Positions 25,588 through 37,569 of a DNA stretch of 64,000 nucleotides are shown here, in pieces. The DNA lies in assembly GCA_963691815.1 (NCBI GenBank), contig OY829660.1:3503466-3567465 (forward strand), read 5' to 3'. The notes below the pieces were generated by a model. It was not told where the DNA came from and did no database searches. It saw only the letters and a program-made list of their open reading frames with translations. The position numbers were made by a program, and so were the translations under genes. Every line of letters begins with the position of its first letter. Positions within the stretch are counted from its first letter, which is position 1. The stretch comes from Echiichthys vipera (taxonomy: Eukaryota > Chordata > Actinopteri > Perciformes > Trachinidae).

Positions 25588-26145
25588 TAGGGCTGCGACT
25601 AACGACAGCAAAGTTTCTCTCCTACGTAGAATTAAAATCAATGATTTGGAGCTAAACATCATCTGCTCACATGTGCGTAGTGACGGCAGGTAAACATCAG
25701 TTTGACAGACGTAGGTGCGTCATCACATGATGTCTGACATGGCTGCGGTTGATGTAAATTCCCTTCGTATCGTGCGCCAAACACTTCATTGAGCACGGCA
25801 ATTTCTCGCCCTATAAAGAGCCTAATTAAGTCTTTCTATCTCGTACCTAGGAAATAAACGTAGGTTTCAGCCAACAATGCCCAATCAAAAAAAGGCCCTT
25901 TCAGAGCTACACAAGCTCGGCTTTGCAAATTTTACGTGTGACATTTTCCTTGGTGCATCCTATGATAGTTTTGGGTGAGAGGGTGTTATATCAGCCGCAG
26001 CCCTGTCGCACATGCAATCAGAGATATGTAGAAGGCTAGATGTCTCACTCAATATAAAAAATGATGCTGTTCAGCTCCACAGTGTGAAAAAGACGCGTTT
26101 TGGCATAACCGACAATCATCAATTAAATTGATTGTTGCAGTCCTA
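25588..26145. mobile_element. hAT-type MITE with 8-bp target duplication
   Basis: 558 bp. The ends are TAGGGCTGCGACTAACGA and the complement of TAGGACTGCAACAATCAA. They are flanked by ATAGCAAC (25580-25587) and ATGGCAAC (26146-26153), an 8-bp duplication with one mismatch, as expected for hAT elements. No intact ORF. Confidence 0.8.
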
Positions 26146-26351
26146 ATGGCAACACCCTTTGCACTGTTTCAGCAGTCATGACACATGTGTCTGGGTCTAT
26201 AAGTCCTCAAGAATATCTTCTTGACTTGGGTGATATGATGAGATTATCGTTCAACACAATAAACAACAATATTGGTTGGCCACGATAATGGTCCTCACCT
26301 TTCCACGACAACAGAATGATATTCATTAATTCAACGATGAACGCACAATGA

Positions 26352-26455
26352 ATTTTGAACAATTCAATTCATTTCAATTTAATTTATAGTGCCAAATCAT
26401 AACAAAAGTTATCTCAGGACACTTTACATGTAGGTCTAAGCCACACTCTATTCAG
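26352..26455 (-). mobile_element. L2-like LINE tail fragment
   Basis: CAATTCAATTCATTTCAATT is followed by AGTGCCAAATCATAACAAAA and CTCAGGACACTTTACATG, the complement of an L2-type tail. Confidence 0.65.
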
Positions 26456-27770
26456 TCTCTGTCATCAGTGTTTCACCTGCAGCAGGGCAGCACTGAGACT
26501 CCATGAACGAGGCTGTGGTTAGTTTAAGCATCTGTAATAACTGCAGGACAGTTGAGTGTCTGTGTTCTCTAAAGTCTGTTAAACAGGTTGAGTAACGTCG
26601 GGATCTGGTAGACGAGCTAACGTGCTGACAGATTTGAGGTTTTTAGCAGAGCATGCTATACTGTGAAATAGCATTTACTGCCTATACGTTGTGGACGCTT
26701 ATAGGTATTGCAACACGTGTCATCTATGCTTCTTTCTTCTTTTGGATGATATCGTATAGTGTTGTTTTTCTTAAAGCAGTATCGTCATTAGGGGAATTTC
26801 AATATCGCCCAACTTTAACCTGTTCAGCCACAATCAGGCAACTGTGCCACGATTCCCAAAAACAAGACCCTCAAACATACAATACGTCTTTAATCAAATG
26901 ACATCTGAATTCAGTTCAGATGAAAGTACATTTGTTATATCATATCCATCATATAAGAGGTAGAAAATATTAATAAATATTGTGAATCAGGTCTGGATCA
27001 GACATTTTATAACATAAAAATATTAGACCCTTAAATCAACCGTAAGCCAATGTTTGCAAGTAGCTCCTACCTTCCACAGGTAGAGGGAAAAATAGCAGCT
27101 ATAATGGCTCACACACACACACACACCGATATAATCAAAGGCTTCACCCTAACACCTGGCCTGAAGGAGTGAAGCGGGGATGAAGGGATGAAAGGTGAAC
27201 AGCGAGCCACTTGAGGTGGATAGATACAGACAAAGACGAGAGGTGAGAGAGATTATTGCTGCAGGTATCAGAGTAAAAGAAGCACATCTCACAGCAGATC
27301 CCATAGATGTTTACTCCTTCAGGCACAACACAAACTCTGGCTTTCTGCTGCTCTCTCTTCATTTGCAACCGCTGTTTTAGCCTTTAGAAGATTTTTGTTT
27401 TGTTTCTCAGTCTTGAGCTGACTCTTGGTCTTTCTTTGTGTTTCTGCCTTAACTCTTCTTTGCTTCTGTCTTATATAAACCTGTCACCATCATCCACTGT
27501 CCATCCTCTTTTGCCTGCATCCATATATCATCAGTTAGCTCTTTCTATACATAGAAGTGACCCTTATGAGGTTAAAACACCTATCCGTTTGCTCCTTTCA
27601 CTGTCAAAGAATGTCCAGAGGCACTTTACATGTATACAATGGGAAGTTTGCCTGGTATCAGACAGAAATGGAACCGGCTACACTCGGTTTCCATCTTCAG
27701 GATGGAGGAGGGGGGATTTGACCAATAACAAGAGACTTCCAGTCCAAGCCGGCTAACTTGGTAAATGGCT

Positions 27771-28049
27771 GGTAAATGGACGTGTACTTCTAAAGCGCCT
27801 TTCTAGTCTTCTGACTACTCAAGGCGCTTTCACAGTGTTTGTCACATTCACACTGATGGCAGTGGACATCTACAGACCATCTAATTTAACCATTCACACC
27901 ACATTTACACACCAATGAGCAGCACGTGGAGCAATTCGGGGCTCAGTGTCTTGCCCAAGGACACTTCCACATGTGGACCGGGGGAGGTGGGGATCGAACT
28001 GCCTCTCGAATGGAGGACGACCCACTCCCCCACTAAGCCACAGCCGCCC
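27771..28049 (-). mobile_element. tRNA-derived SINE, same family as 20083
   Basis: The head on the - strand reads GCGGCTGTGGCTTAGTGGG. The body shares GATGTCCACTGCCATCAGTG and the GCGCTTTAGAAG-type tail. The B box is decayed. Confidence 0.7.
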
Positions 28050-28661
28050 ACTTGAATAGGGGTAAAATAATTCAGTTGTGTGGCTTTTCTAGACTTTCCA
28101 AAATGTTATCAGACTGAATCGATCTGATTCTTTTACAGCAGTTTTGATGCTAAATATGATGCATTAACTGTTATACAGCTGCAACAGTAGCGTCCTTAGA
28201 CTGTACGGTAGCAATCATGAATTATTATTAGAACTGGATGCTGCATCGAAAATGACGCCTATTCAATCCAGTGCGAACTGCTTGCCCCCAGGTTTAGTAG
28301 CCCCCTGAATTTGTGGTCCCATCGGTGAGTACCGTCTGGGCTAAAAGACTTTATATTGGGATGACGTCACAGGTTTTTGGTTTGCTTTTGTGAGCATGAC
28401 GAAAGTTTTACATATATAAAAAGTCCAGGGGTTAACAATGAATAATAGAAAGAGTCATAATGGACCTTGTGTGCAGCTAGAAGAGGAGGATATTAAGTTG
28501 TGGTACAGATCCAAAATAAAATCACTAAAAATGCAAGAAAAAATAGGTTTATTGTTTCTAGATGAGATTAGGACTGAACTCTCGTATGTTGAAGTTGAAG
28601 TCATTCAGAGGGTGATAATCAGGCACTTTCCTCTGTGTGTGTGTGTGTTTTCTATCTGCAG

Positions 28662-28956
28662 CTCCAGTCGGACCAGGATCACGGCAACGGCTTAGTCAAG
28701 TACGTTCTGTCTGGCGAAGGGGCCGGTTCCGTCTTTGTCATCGATGAGAATAACGGTGACCTGCACGCCACTCGCCGCCTGGATCGTGAGGAGAAGGCTT
28801 TTTATATCCTGAAAGCTACAGTGGTCAACAAACGGACGGGTCAAAAGCTGGAGCCAGAGACGGACTTCACCGTCAAACTCCACGACATTAACGATAACGA
28901 GCCTTACTTCAGCAAAGAAGTTTACGTCGGCAGTGTCCCTGAGAGGTCCGATATAG
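28662..28956 (+). CDS. cdh6: Type II cadherin exon: most of EC1 and the EC1-EC2 linker
   Basis: 295 bases encoding residues 74-171 plus the first base of Gly172; 295 bases is the length I recall for this exon in type II cadherins. It carries the EC1 core (LSGEGAG, residues 90-96), the calcium-binding DRE at 114-116 and the inter-domain calcium-binding linker DINDNEP at 148-154. EC2 then begins with FSKEVYVGSVPERSDIG. The acceptor is CTGCAG at 28661 and the donor is GTAAGG at 28957, phase 1. KEVY and SD(I/V)G resemble CDH6, whereas HATRRLDREEKAFY resembles CDH10, so this exon alone does not settle the paralogue. All EC1 calcium ligands appear intact. Confidence 0.93.
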
Positions 28957-29115
28957 GTAAGGACAGCTCTTACTGGACTTTGTCATTGCAGAGATAGGAC
29001 GCTTTTGATTGTTCATGTCATTTTAATTTTGTCAATAATGAAAGCAACGTACGGATAAAGATCTTGTGATGTTGCCAGTGATAGCCATGTCAATGTGTCA
29101 ACGTGTCTCTCTCAG
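28957..29115 (+). other. cdh6: Short cadherin intron, 159 bp
   Basis: GTAAGG donor and TCTCTCAG acceptor, phase 1. No repeat is visible. It is by far the smallest intron of the gene in this window. Confidence 0.85.
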
Positions 29116-29235
29116 GTACATCGGTCATACAGGTGACAGCTACGGATGCTGATGACAGTATGTATGGGAACAGTGCCAAACTGGTCTACAGCATCAGCCA
29201 CGGACACCCGTACTTCTCTGTGGACCCTAACACAG
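29116..29235 (+). CDS. cdh6: Type II cadherin exon: N-terminal half of EC2
   Basis: 120 bases, residues 172 (split Gly) to the first base of codon 212. The sequence reads TSVIQVTATDADDSMYGNSA, then LVYSISHGHPYFSVDPNT. The DAD calcium-binding motif is at 182-184 and the YGNSA signature is intact. The usual proline after DADD is replaced by serine. The exon is in phase 1 at both ends and its length matches the family's exon for this segment. Donor GTATGA at 29236. Confidence 0.93.
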
Positions 29236-30563
29236 GTATGATTGATTAACCTGAGTCCGACAGATAGATTTATTCGCATTTGCTCAGCATATCCATCTGG
29301 GGACTCTTCTTTGGAGATCTTTTTAGGAGGGGTCAGATCAACGAAGCGCATGACGTACTAACAGCATCGAGGCAAAGCTCATAAAGTAAACAAAATGTCA
29401 GTAAAGGATATTTGCCGTTTGTCTAACATGAATTTACGGATGAAAGGCACAATTTCAGGTGTCCGGTCCAAGAGAATAAAAGCGTTAGTGAGCGGCTTGC
29501 TCCATAGCTGCTCGACTCTTCCGCGGAAGCCGCCATGTTGTTCACACTGAACATTGGTTCGGTCGCTTGGCAAACTTCTACAAATGTTCTCTGCTAAACA
29601 TCACCGGACTGATCTGAGACTAAAATACAATGGAGCTTGAGAGATCAGGAAGGACTCACAAGGCTACAGAAATGATTGACTGGAGAAGTTTCTACAGTAC
29701 TTAATACTGGTTGTTTTGGTTGAAAGCTTAAAGGTATCGAGTACCAATACCCATGTGTTACATTTAAAGGCCAATGTTTGATAGGATCCCTCTCTAAATC
29801 CAGCTCCTTTGATAATGTTCCTCCTTTCATGCACAAGTTGTTGTTTGCACCTCTCACTGCTGTCATGGTTATTGTAGTCCGACCATTACGAGGCGTTTTA
29901 CATGGATACCAGCTAAATGTTAATGAGCCACCAGACATATAAGAGGCTGAGAGTTAGCCGCACATATACTAGACTAGTCAGTAGCTTATATAACTCCTTG
30001 ATTCATGTTCAATCATTTGATTTTAAACTCTTTATATGGATTTGGAAACATACCCCCTTCTGTAACAGGGTCAACCCCGCCCTTTCTCTGAGCTTCAAAC
30101 TTCTCCCAGTTCCTTTGTAAAAGTTGGCCTCAGCAGCTTTGTGGAGAGGTTTTGAAGAGGAAACTCCTAGTGAGGAACTTTTTCAAATGTTTTGAGAACA
30201 CAGGGCTTGCGGTATATAGTTGTGTAACTTTTTAATTCTTTAGAAAGGGAGTAACCAAACACAGACCGACCTTAGGACAGAATCCAGGCCTTATTACAAA
30301 CAGGTACACTAATATGCTGTTGTGCTGACTGCACAATATTGTTAGTTTAAGGGCTAAGCAGTTCAGAGAGAATGTATCATTTCTCCCAAGTGTTTTGGTT
30401 AATTGGCCAAAAGGAAAATCTTAATTTGATGAAAATGCTGTAAATTACATTACATCTAACCTAACTGCAGAGAGAAGCAGGCCTTTATTTGAATAAGACT
30501 CAAATAACTTTCTTTTGAAATTCACATGGAAGCCTCACTGTTAACTGATCTGCTTGAACATTA

Positions 30564-31118
30564 GGGCGCACTCACACTGTCCTTCCGCACCACGCCAAAA
30601 CCGTTTTTCCGGGTCAAGTCTGGTGCGTTTGACCAGTGTGAGTGCAACCGCTCCGCGCATAACTGCGGACAGCTGGCCGTCCACGGCCCGTCTGAGAGAG
30701 GTGGGCTTTTGTAGAGCGCGTTTGCAGGTGTACGAGCATGAGCGTGCGCAGGGACCATGCACGGACATTTAACAACAACAACAATGGCGGCGAAAGGTTC
30801 ACGTTGGTGTGATGCGGAGGTGGAGTGTTTACTGCAGATTTGATCGATGAAAAGATTCAAAAACAGTCGACAAGACGCACAAAAACTCCGAGGTCTACGG
30901 AAAGATTTGTAAACAAAGCGACGCATCGCGAGGACGTCAATCAATGCGTGTGACGTGTGACGTGTTACGGCGTGATGACGTATGGACAGGCAAGAAGTAT
31001 TTGTGCGAGGCCCAGGCAGTGTGAGTACAAACGGGCCTGGGGCGCGGGGGGAGAGGGAGGGGGGGAAAAGTACCCTTAAGCCCGGGGCGCGGTGCGGAAG
31101 GACAGTGTGAGTGCGCCC
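30564..31118 (+). mobile_element. Harbinger-type MITE, copy 5 with TTA target duplication
   Basis: 555 bp with intact termini and identical TTA on both sides (30561-30563; 31119-31121), the 3-bp target duplication expected of PIF/Harbinger elements. The Myb-fragment ATG is at 30784. Confidence 0.9.
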
Positions 31119-32097
31119 TTAGGATTTGATGCTTTTTGCTGTTACGGTTAATTTGAGACAGTTATAACAGTCTTGTCATAGTCACCACTCTACTGCTCTC
31201 ACTCTTCTCCATCAGACACACTGATGTCATTCAATAACTATTTAAATGTTGAGAAAGTTGCTCAGTTACTCAGTGCATGTGAAAATAAAACATGTGCAGT
31301 TTAATTGACAGTAGCTTAACTACGATTGAATAACTAGGAAAAACAGTATTTCTGAAAGTGAGAGCAGCCGAGTGGTGAGCAGCAAGAGCTAGTTCTGAAG
31401 GAGACGTACTTTATTAATCCAGAGGGAAAACTCTATTATTTTACACATCACACACACACACAGGCCTGCAACACACAGACATACAGACAGGCCGAGTCCC
31501 AACAGACTGAGCCACTGCAGCATTCAACTCAATTTATGATTTGAGCTTGACATAGCTTGTTTTTATAGAGATTATTGATGCTCAGTAACGTCCTGAACAG
31601 AGAAAAACAAGAAAATCTAGGCCCATGGCAGGTTCTCTGCAGATGAAGACACTACCACACTCTTCTAGCTCATAAGTGGTGATGGAGAAGAACTACTTTC
31701 GTTATAGTTTACTCATTGATTTTGAGGATATTCCTACTCATTGCGCCCTTAAAGACCAATACTTAAAGAAGTCAACTTGGTTTTTGTAGACCCGTTTCAA
31801 AAGACGCCACATGCAAGAGCTTTTAAATATAAAATGCAGTTTCAAATTGGCAAAATTAGGATTTGCCAGATGAGATTGACACGTTCCAGTATAGTCACAA
31901 CTTAAAATATGCCCATTTCAATAAAGAACAGCTTGAATTATCACCTTGCTACCAACCTGTGTAATTCCGTAAAAGCTTTGCATATGCAGTAATCACACAC
32001 TCACATCAAGAGCATGCAATGCTTTATATCTCTATCAAAAAATAGATAGTATCAGATAAATAGGCTGCCATAACCCACAAAGAATGCAGTCAGAAGA

Positions 32098-32443
32098 AGA
32101 AGAATTACTTTATTTATCCCGGAGCGGGGAAATTTAATTTTTTCACTCTTATTATTATACATGTTACACACACAGGCCCGAAATACACACACATGCACAG
32201 ACAGGACCTATACATGCAATTAAAGAGAGATGTTAGAGCGAGGGTGCTGCCAGTGACTGGCACCTAGAGTAGTTGGGGGTTCGGTGCCTTGCTCAACAGC
32301 ACCTCGGCATGAGACGAACTTGCACCGAACTGGCACCTCTCCAGCAACCAGTCCTAACTCCATACATGGTCCTCACAGGGACTTGAATCAGCGGCCCTAC
32401 GGTTCCCAGCCAAGTCACCCATGGACTGAGCTACTGCCGCCCC
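32098..32443 (-). mobile_element. tRNA-derived SINE with TTTATTTATCCC tail
   Basis: The left end is AGAATTACTTTATTTATCCC, the reverse of a common LINE-like SINE tail. The right end is a tRNA-like head on the - strand (GGCGGCAGTAGCTCAGTCC). The related stub 31403-31500 starts TACTTTATTAATCCAGAGGG. Confidence 0.7.
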
Positions 32444-33420
32444 AAACAACTAGACAACTAGATATACAAATTGCAAATGCACCTGACAGAAAAAAAGGTT
32501 TTCAAATGCTGTAATGAGAGCCAAAAAAAACAACGAACTCCAATCTATTAAAAAATGATTATGGAGACCCACAGAACTAAAGAACTAAAGAGCCAATGTC
32601 ATGATTAAGGCTCAAGGTAAGCGGTTCTCAATCAAATTCAATCAAATGTCTCTCAGATTAATAGAGTCAATAATATGAGTGAGTGAACACAACATTGTTT
32701 ACTACATTCGGTATGCTCCTGGCCATAAAATGACACTATTGGTCGTATTGTTTTCACATTATTCTCATAATCCAGCCACGTTTAGTCTGCAAACCCACTG
32801 CTATTTCAGTGTCATCAAAAGGAGCCCAAATGGGCGGGAACCATCCCAATATAGCAACACCTTCTGAGTCTCAAATCGCACGCTGCAGTGAGTGTACTGA
32901 CATTCGTGCACTGTGTGCCCTCTGTGCTGACACGATCAGTGCACTCATTCCCCAGTAAGTGCTGTCGCCCCGCACTTACTGGAAATGACAATCGTATTTC
33001 TTCTTCTGTTCATTTTTCTAAAAGCTTTCCCAACAACTCTTCTGACTCAGCACACCGCCAAAAATCCTTGTGATCCTCTTTTTTTACATTTATAAAGTGA
33101 AGCTAGTTGTAGCCTCTCGGTTGCGGTGTTGTTCCACCATTTTCCAGTTTGAATTAAGTCCAGTACGTAGACAAAATGGCAGCGACTGAGGGTGTTGAGT
33201 GTCCATCAATCCACAGTCAACCGTTGGCAGCACACTGCATTTTACCGACTTTCGGCGTGAATGCACTATGGGACACAGCAGGACTAAGCTAGTATTCGTG
33301 CTAAGCTAGGCTAAACATGCCACTGGTATATCTCTGTACTGCACACACAGAGATGAGAGTAACCAGTCTTCCCATCGCACTCAGTAACCAAAGCAGTGCA
33401 CTTCTTTGTTTCACTTTTGA

Positions 33421-33468
33421 ATGAATGAATGAATGCTTTATTTCAAACATGTGAAAAATAAATTACAC
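33421..33468 (-). mobile_element. LINE 3' tail, left part (split by MITE copy 6)
   Basis: ATGAATGAATGAATGCTTTA followed by TTTCAAACATGTG is the complement of a LINE end of the type ...CATGTTTGAAATAAAGCATT. The matching upstream part (GTTTGAACAGGAGCAGGAAG) lies at about 34093-34125, right of the MITE. Confidence 0.5.
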
Positions 33469-33471
33469 TTA

Positions 33472-34060
33472 GGGCGTACTCACACTGTCCTTCCGCACCG
33501 CGACCCGGGCTTTAGGGTACTTGCCCCCCCTCCCTCTCCCCCCGCGCCCCAGCCCCGTTTGTACTCACACTGCCAGGGCCGGCCAATGCTTCTTGCTGTC
33601 CATACGCCATCACGCCGTAACACGTCACACGCATTGATCGCGTGTGGCTTTGTTTACAAATCTTTCCACAGACCTCGGAGTTTTTGTGCGTCTTGTCGAC
33701 TGTTTTTGAATCTTTTCATCGACTAAATCTGCAGTAAACACTCCACCTCCGCATCACACCAACGTGAACCTTTCACCGCCATTGTTGTTGTTGTTAAATG
33801 TCCGCGCATGGTCCCTCCTTCTATTTACATGTCCGAACAGGCGCACATAACGCTACTGCCGTAGGGCTTGTGCTTGTGCTCGTACACGTGCGCACGCTCG
33901 TGCTCCTACATGTGCAAACGGCTCCGCTAAAGCCCACCTCTTTCAAGTGGGCCGTGGACGGTTATGCGCGGAACGGCTGCACTCACACTGCTTAAAGGTA
34001 CTAGGCTTTAGCTGAAAAAACGGTTTTGGCCCGGGACAGAACGACAGTGTGAGAGCGCCC
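33472..34060 (-). mobile_element. Harbinger-type MITE, copy 6, nested in a LINE tail
   Basis: 589 bp, flanks TTA and TCA. LINE-3'-end-like sequence stands on both sides (ATGAATGAATGCTTTATTTC on the left; GTTTGAACAGGAGCAGGAAG on the right), so it seems to have inserted into an older LINE copy. Confidence 0.85.
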
Positions 34061-34539
34061 TCAAAGCACTAGTCATTAAAACCCTTTGTATGTTTGAACA
34101 GGAGCAGGAAGAAGCATTACCTTATTAATTCCTACACCTTCTCCACTTAGCACCTAGTACTATAGGTTTCCTTACTTCCTGTGTATCCTGTTTTTGTTGT
34201 TTTTGTTTTTTAATACGCTCAACAAAACAAACAATCACCAACAAACAACACAATAGCATGACAGAGCAGAAAACACAGCATCAAAAGAGTGAATCAGAGC
34301 TCTCAGCCAAGAAGCTACAGAACTTAAATAGAAGTTGAGCCGCTGACACTCATACACTGCATCTCATTGACAGTTGGATTGCTGACTGTTGGATCTCACT
34401 CCTCCATATTAATTTCATCAGTTTCAATTACTTCACTCGCTGGCTGCTTGCATCTCTGGAAGTGTGTCAGTCTCTCTGTCTTCTGTCTATCTTTGTGTTT
34501 CTCTCTCTCTCTCTCCTTTTCTTCCTCCCCAACCGGTGC

Positions 34540-34742
34540 AGACAGATGTCCGTCCTCCACAGAGCTGGGTCTGTACGACGTTCCTGTCTGTTATAGGGAA
34601 GGTTTTCGTTGCCACCGTACTCTACGGGGGAATTGTTGGGTCTGTGTAAATCATAAATAAGTCGTAGAGTGTGGTCTTTACCTGCTCTGTAAAGTGTCCT
34701 GATTTGGCACTTTAACTAAAATTTAATTGAATTGAATTACTC
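34540..34742 (+). mobile_element. L2-like LINE 3' tail
   Basis: TTTTCGTTGCCACCGTACTC, GGGTCTGTGTAAATCATAAA, GTAAAGTGTCCTGATTTGGC and a final AATTGAATTGAATT resemble fish L2-type 3' ends. Confidence 0.65.
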
Positions 34743-35338
34743 AGATCTGTGGAGGAGATGTCCCACTGTCTGTACCAACAGCAGAATTGTAATCGACAGT
34801 GTTTCAGATAGCGGGGATAGGATGCTTGTCTTTGTTGCATCTCCATATCTCGTTAAAGCCAATACTTCTGTTCTTCTTGTACTTAAGAAGATGGAAAGAA
34901 GTGGTAATGAAATATAAATGCACCTTCACCCCACAGGAAACAGAAGAGAAAAGGGGTCTGCCATCATGAAATAAATCATCTCAACTCTGCCCTTTCCTGT
35001 ATGTACTTGCACTCTAAAGGTCATACATCCATTTAAAGAGTCAGTGCAGTAATCTCCCTTTTTCTGCTCCTCTGTTTGTTTTAACAAAAAAAGGAGCGGG
35101 GGCCAGATAACCGCTCGCCTGGATTCAACAGCAAAATTAGACTTTCTTTTTACAACGCCGACAGGAAGCGGGGTGTGAACAACACGTTTATTGAAGCAAG
35201 TGGCAATTAAAGGTTATCTATAATTAAACATTTTTGAAAATTCGCTTAATTTGCATTCTTTCGCTGAGCCAAATGGGAAGACTTTGTGCATTAAAATAAG
35301 ACCAAGGATTTTCCGTTCGAGCCATTATTTTACGAGTG

Positions 35339-35380
35339 CGCACAGCCACGCGCACAGCCACGCGCACAGCCACGCGCACT
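35339..35380 (+). repeat. 12-bp tandem repeat
   Basis: ACAGCCACGCGC repeated about three times. Confidence 0.8.
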
Positions 35381-35476
35381 AAGATGTTAATGACACCGGC
35401 AAATTGTTTAAGACAATAATAAAATGTATTTATCTCTGCTTTCAAACTTCGGGCCGCCAAGGGCAGGTAGCTAGGC

Positions 35477-35848
35477 TAACGTTACTTACATGTTTAAGTT
35501 GGTATGTCATGTTTGTCTAACGTCACTTACATGTTTAAGTTGGTATGTCATGTTCGTCTAATGTCACTTACATGTTTAAGTTGGTATGTCATGTTTGTCT
35601 AACGTCACTTACATGTTTAAGTTGGTATGTCATGTTCGTCTAATGTCACTTACATGTTTAAGTTGGTATGTCATGTTTGTCTAACGTCACTTACATGTTT
35701 AAGTTGGTATGTCATGTTCGTCTAACGTTACTTACATGTTTAAGGTGGTAGGTCATGTTTGTCTAACGTCACTTACATGTTTAAGGTGGTAGGTCATGTT
35801 CGTGTAACGTCACTTACATGTTTAAGGTGGTAGGTAATGTTCGTCTAA
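35477..35848 (+). repeat. 41-bp minisatellite, about nine units
   Basis: The unit is TAACGTCACTTACATGTTTA followed by AGTTGGTATGTCATGTTTGTC. The early units alternate between ...TTTGTCTAACG and ...TTCGTCTAATG, implying an 82-bp higher-order step. The last three carry GGTGGTAGGT instead of GTTGGTATGT. Confidence 0.9.
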
Positions 35849-35850
35849 TG

Positions 35851-36331
35851 TTTAACGCCGTAACACGTCACACGCATTGATGACGTCATCGCGATGCGTG
35901 GCTTTGTTTCCAGATCTTTCCATAGACCTCAGAGTTCTTGTGCGTCTTGTCGACTGTTTTTGAATCTTTTCATCGACCAAATCTGCAGTAAACACTCCAC
36001 CTCCGCATCACACCAACGTGAACCTTTCGCCGCCATTGTTGTTGTTGTTAAATGTCCGCGCATGGTCCCTCCTTCTTTTTTCTATGTCCGAACAGGCGCA
36101 CAGAAATGACGTCAGAACCGCCGTAGGCCTCGTGCTCGTACACGTGGGCGTGCTCGTGCTCGTACATGTGCAAACGCGCTCTTCAAAAACCCACCTCTCC
36201 CAAACGGGCCGTGGACGGCCAGCTGACCGCAGTTATGCGCGGAGCGGTTGCACTCACACTTGTCAAACGCACTAGGCTTTAGCTGAAAAACCGGCTTTGG
36301 CCCGGTGCAGAAGGACAGTGTGAGTGCGCCC
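35851..36331 (-). mobile_element. Harbinger-type MITE, copy 7, fused to a minisatellite
   Basis: The left ~100 bp, including that terminal repeat, is missing, and the element abuts the 41-bp tandem array directly. The right terminus is intact and followed by TAA. TGACGTCA occurs at 35881-35888. Confidence 0.8.
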
Positions 36332-37569
36332 TAAGACTAGTGGAAACATTTATTTCACTACAGTTGTGTGTATTCTGTATGTTTGTGTCTTCAGTTTTCT
36401 CCTAAATTCAGCAACAGATTCATGTTCGACTACTCAACTTTTCAGAAAACTTGTAATATAACATTAACTGGCTCATTGTCAGTAATAAAAGGTTGAATAT
36501 GGAGAATGAGCAGAACTCCACCATCTAGATATTTTTTTTCCACAACAAAAAACAGTTCAGCAGTTGCCAGGTTCCCTGCCGAGTGTGTCAGCGATCAGCC
36601 TGCTCCATGTCAGTGATGAGTCATACAGGGTAACGACTATTTTGGACTTGAAAATATGCGTTAGCCGGTCTTCAGCTGAAGTCTTTCGTTGAGTGCTGTG
36701 TAATCCATTCGCTAGCTCTCAACTCAAAATGATTCCTTGTTTCTGTAGCAACAACAGACAACCCTGGCAACCAGCAATGCCCAACGCTATTGGCTGCTAC
36801 AGTGGAAACAGAACGGTTTCATTCTGCCCCGTGGGCGTATTTTTTTTTAATTTTTAATCTAGCTTTTAATTAAGATTGTACATATTTAACCTTTAACTGG
36901 GAAAGTTTCATGGTGATATGTATGAGTTAAATCTAAATTACAAAGTACTAGTAATGAGCTCCGACACGCAACGCTGTGTGTGTACAGGGCATCATCTGTG
37001 AGCTCTAGAGGTTGTAGTTGGACAAGAGCCAGGCTTGCTGCTTCCTCATGTTCCCTGTCTTTATATGCTAAGCTAGGCTGAGCACGTCCTGACTCCAGCT
37101 CTGTACTTCATGCACAGACATCAGATCGATATCCATCTCCACCTATTGGCAGACCAATTTCTCTTCTACTTTGTCACTCACTTTTGACTAGTGTGTACAC
37201 CTAAAGATCTGTAAATCCAGACACAAGTTAAAATGTGTTTTTACTTTCTCCTTATCAGATGATTTGAAGTACCATTGTAGAAATACCCGATTTTATCTGC
37301 ACAGCACAACAAGAAGTGTATTGATTGGAAAATACAAAATATCAGTATGACAAATTGCAGGTTCTTATCTCAACCACCCACCAAAACAAGAGCAAAACAA
37401 CTATTTGAGGAGCTGTATTCCCCTTAGTCTCACCTTAACTAATGCATTTTAATTGGAAACAGCAAGTGCTCGTATTGTTGACTGGTAAAAGATGGCTGAG
37501 GATGAAGATAAGGCAAAAGAGAAACTGCAGAGCGGAGATGATACTAAAGTATGTGTTACTTTTGTTCAG

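Larger units (their letters stand above)
11409..28661 (+). other. cdh6: Cadherin intron, 17.3 kb
   Basis: Bounded by GTAAGA and a TCTGCAG acceptor, phase 0. It is largely mobile DNA: direct repeats A/B (11553-14648), an RTE-like LINE fragment, Harbinger MITE copies at 16575, 21227 and 24484, V-SINEs at 18184 and 23680, tRNA-SINEs at 20083 and 27771, a nested MITE at 22513-23130 and a hAT MITE at 25588-26145. A purine-rich tract lies at about 17150-17460. In 12263-13810, 17461-18183, 18478-20082, 20380-21226 and 26456-27770 I see no recognisable gene or named repeat. Confidence 0.85.
29236..37569 (+). other. cdh6: Cadherin intron, 8.3 kb
   Basis: Phase 1 intron. It contains Harbinger MITEs at 30564, 33472 and 35851, SINE pieces at 31380-31500 and 32098-32443, an L2 tail at 34540-34742, a LINE tail at 33421-33468 and the 41-bp minisatellite. 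In 29236-30560, 32444-33420 and 36332-37569 I see only unassigned noncoding sequence. Confidence 0.85.

Noticed and set aside
34501..34660. Apparent exon after a CT-rich tract ending GTGCAG at 34541
   Set aside because: The acceptor looks good, but the downstream sequence is an L2-type LINE tail and the frame has no cadherin similarity. The flanking exons splice in phase without it.
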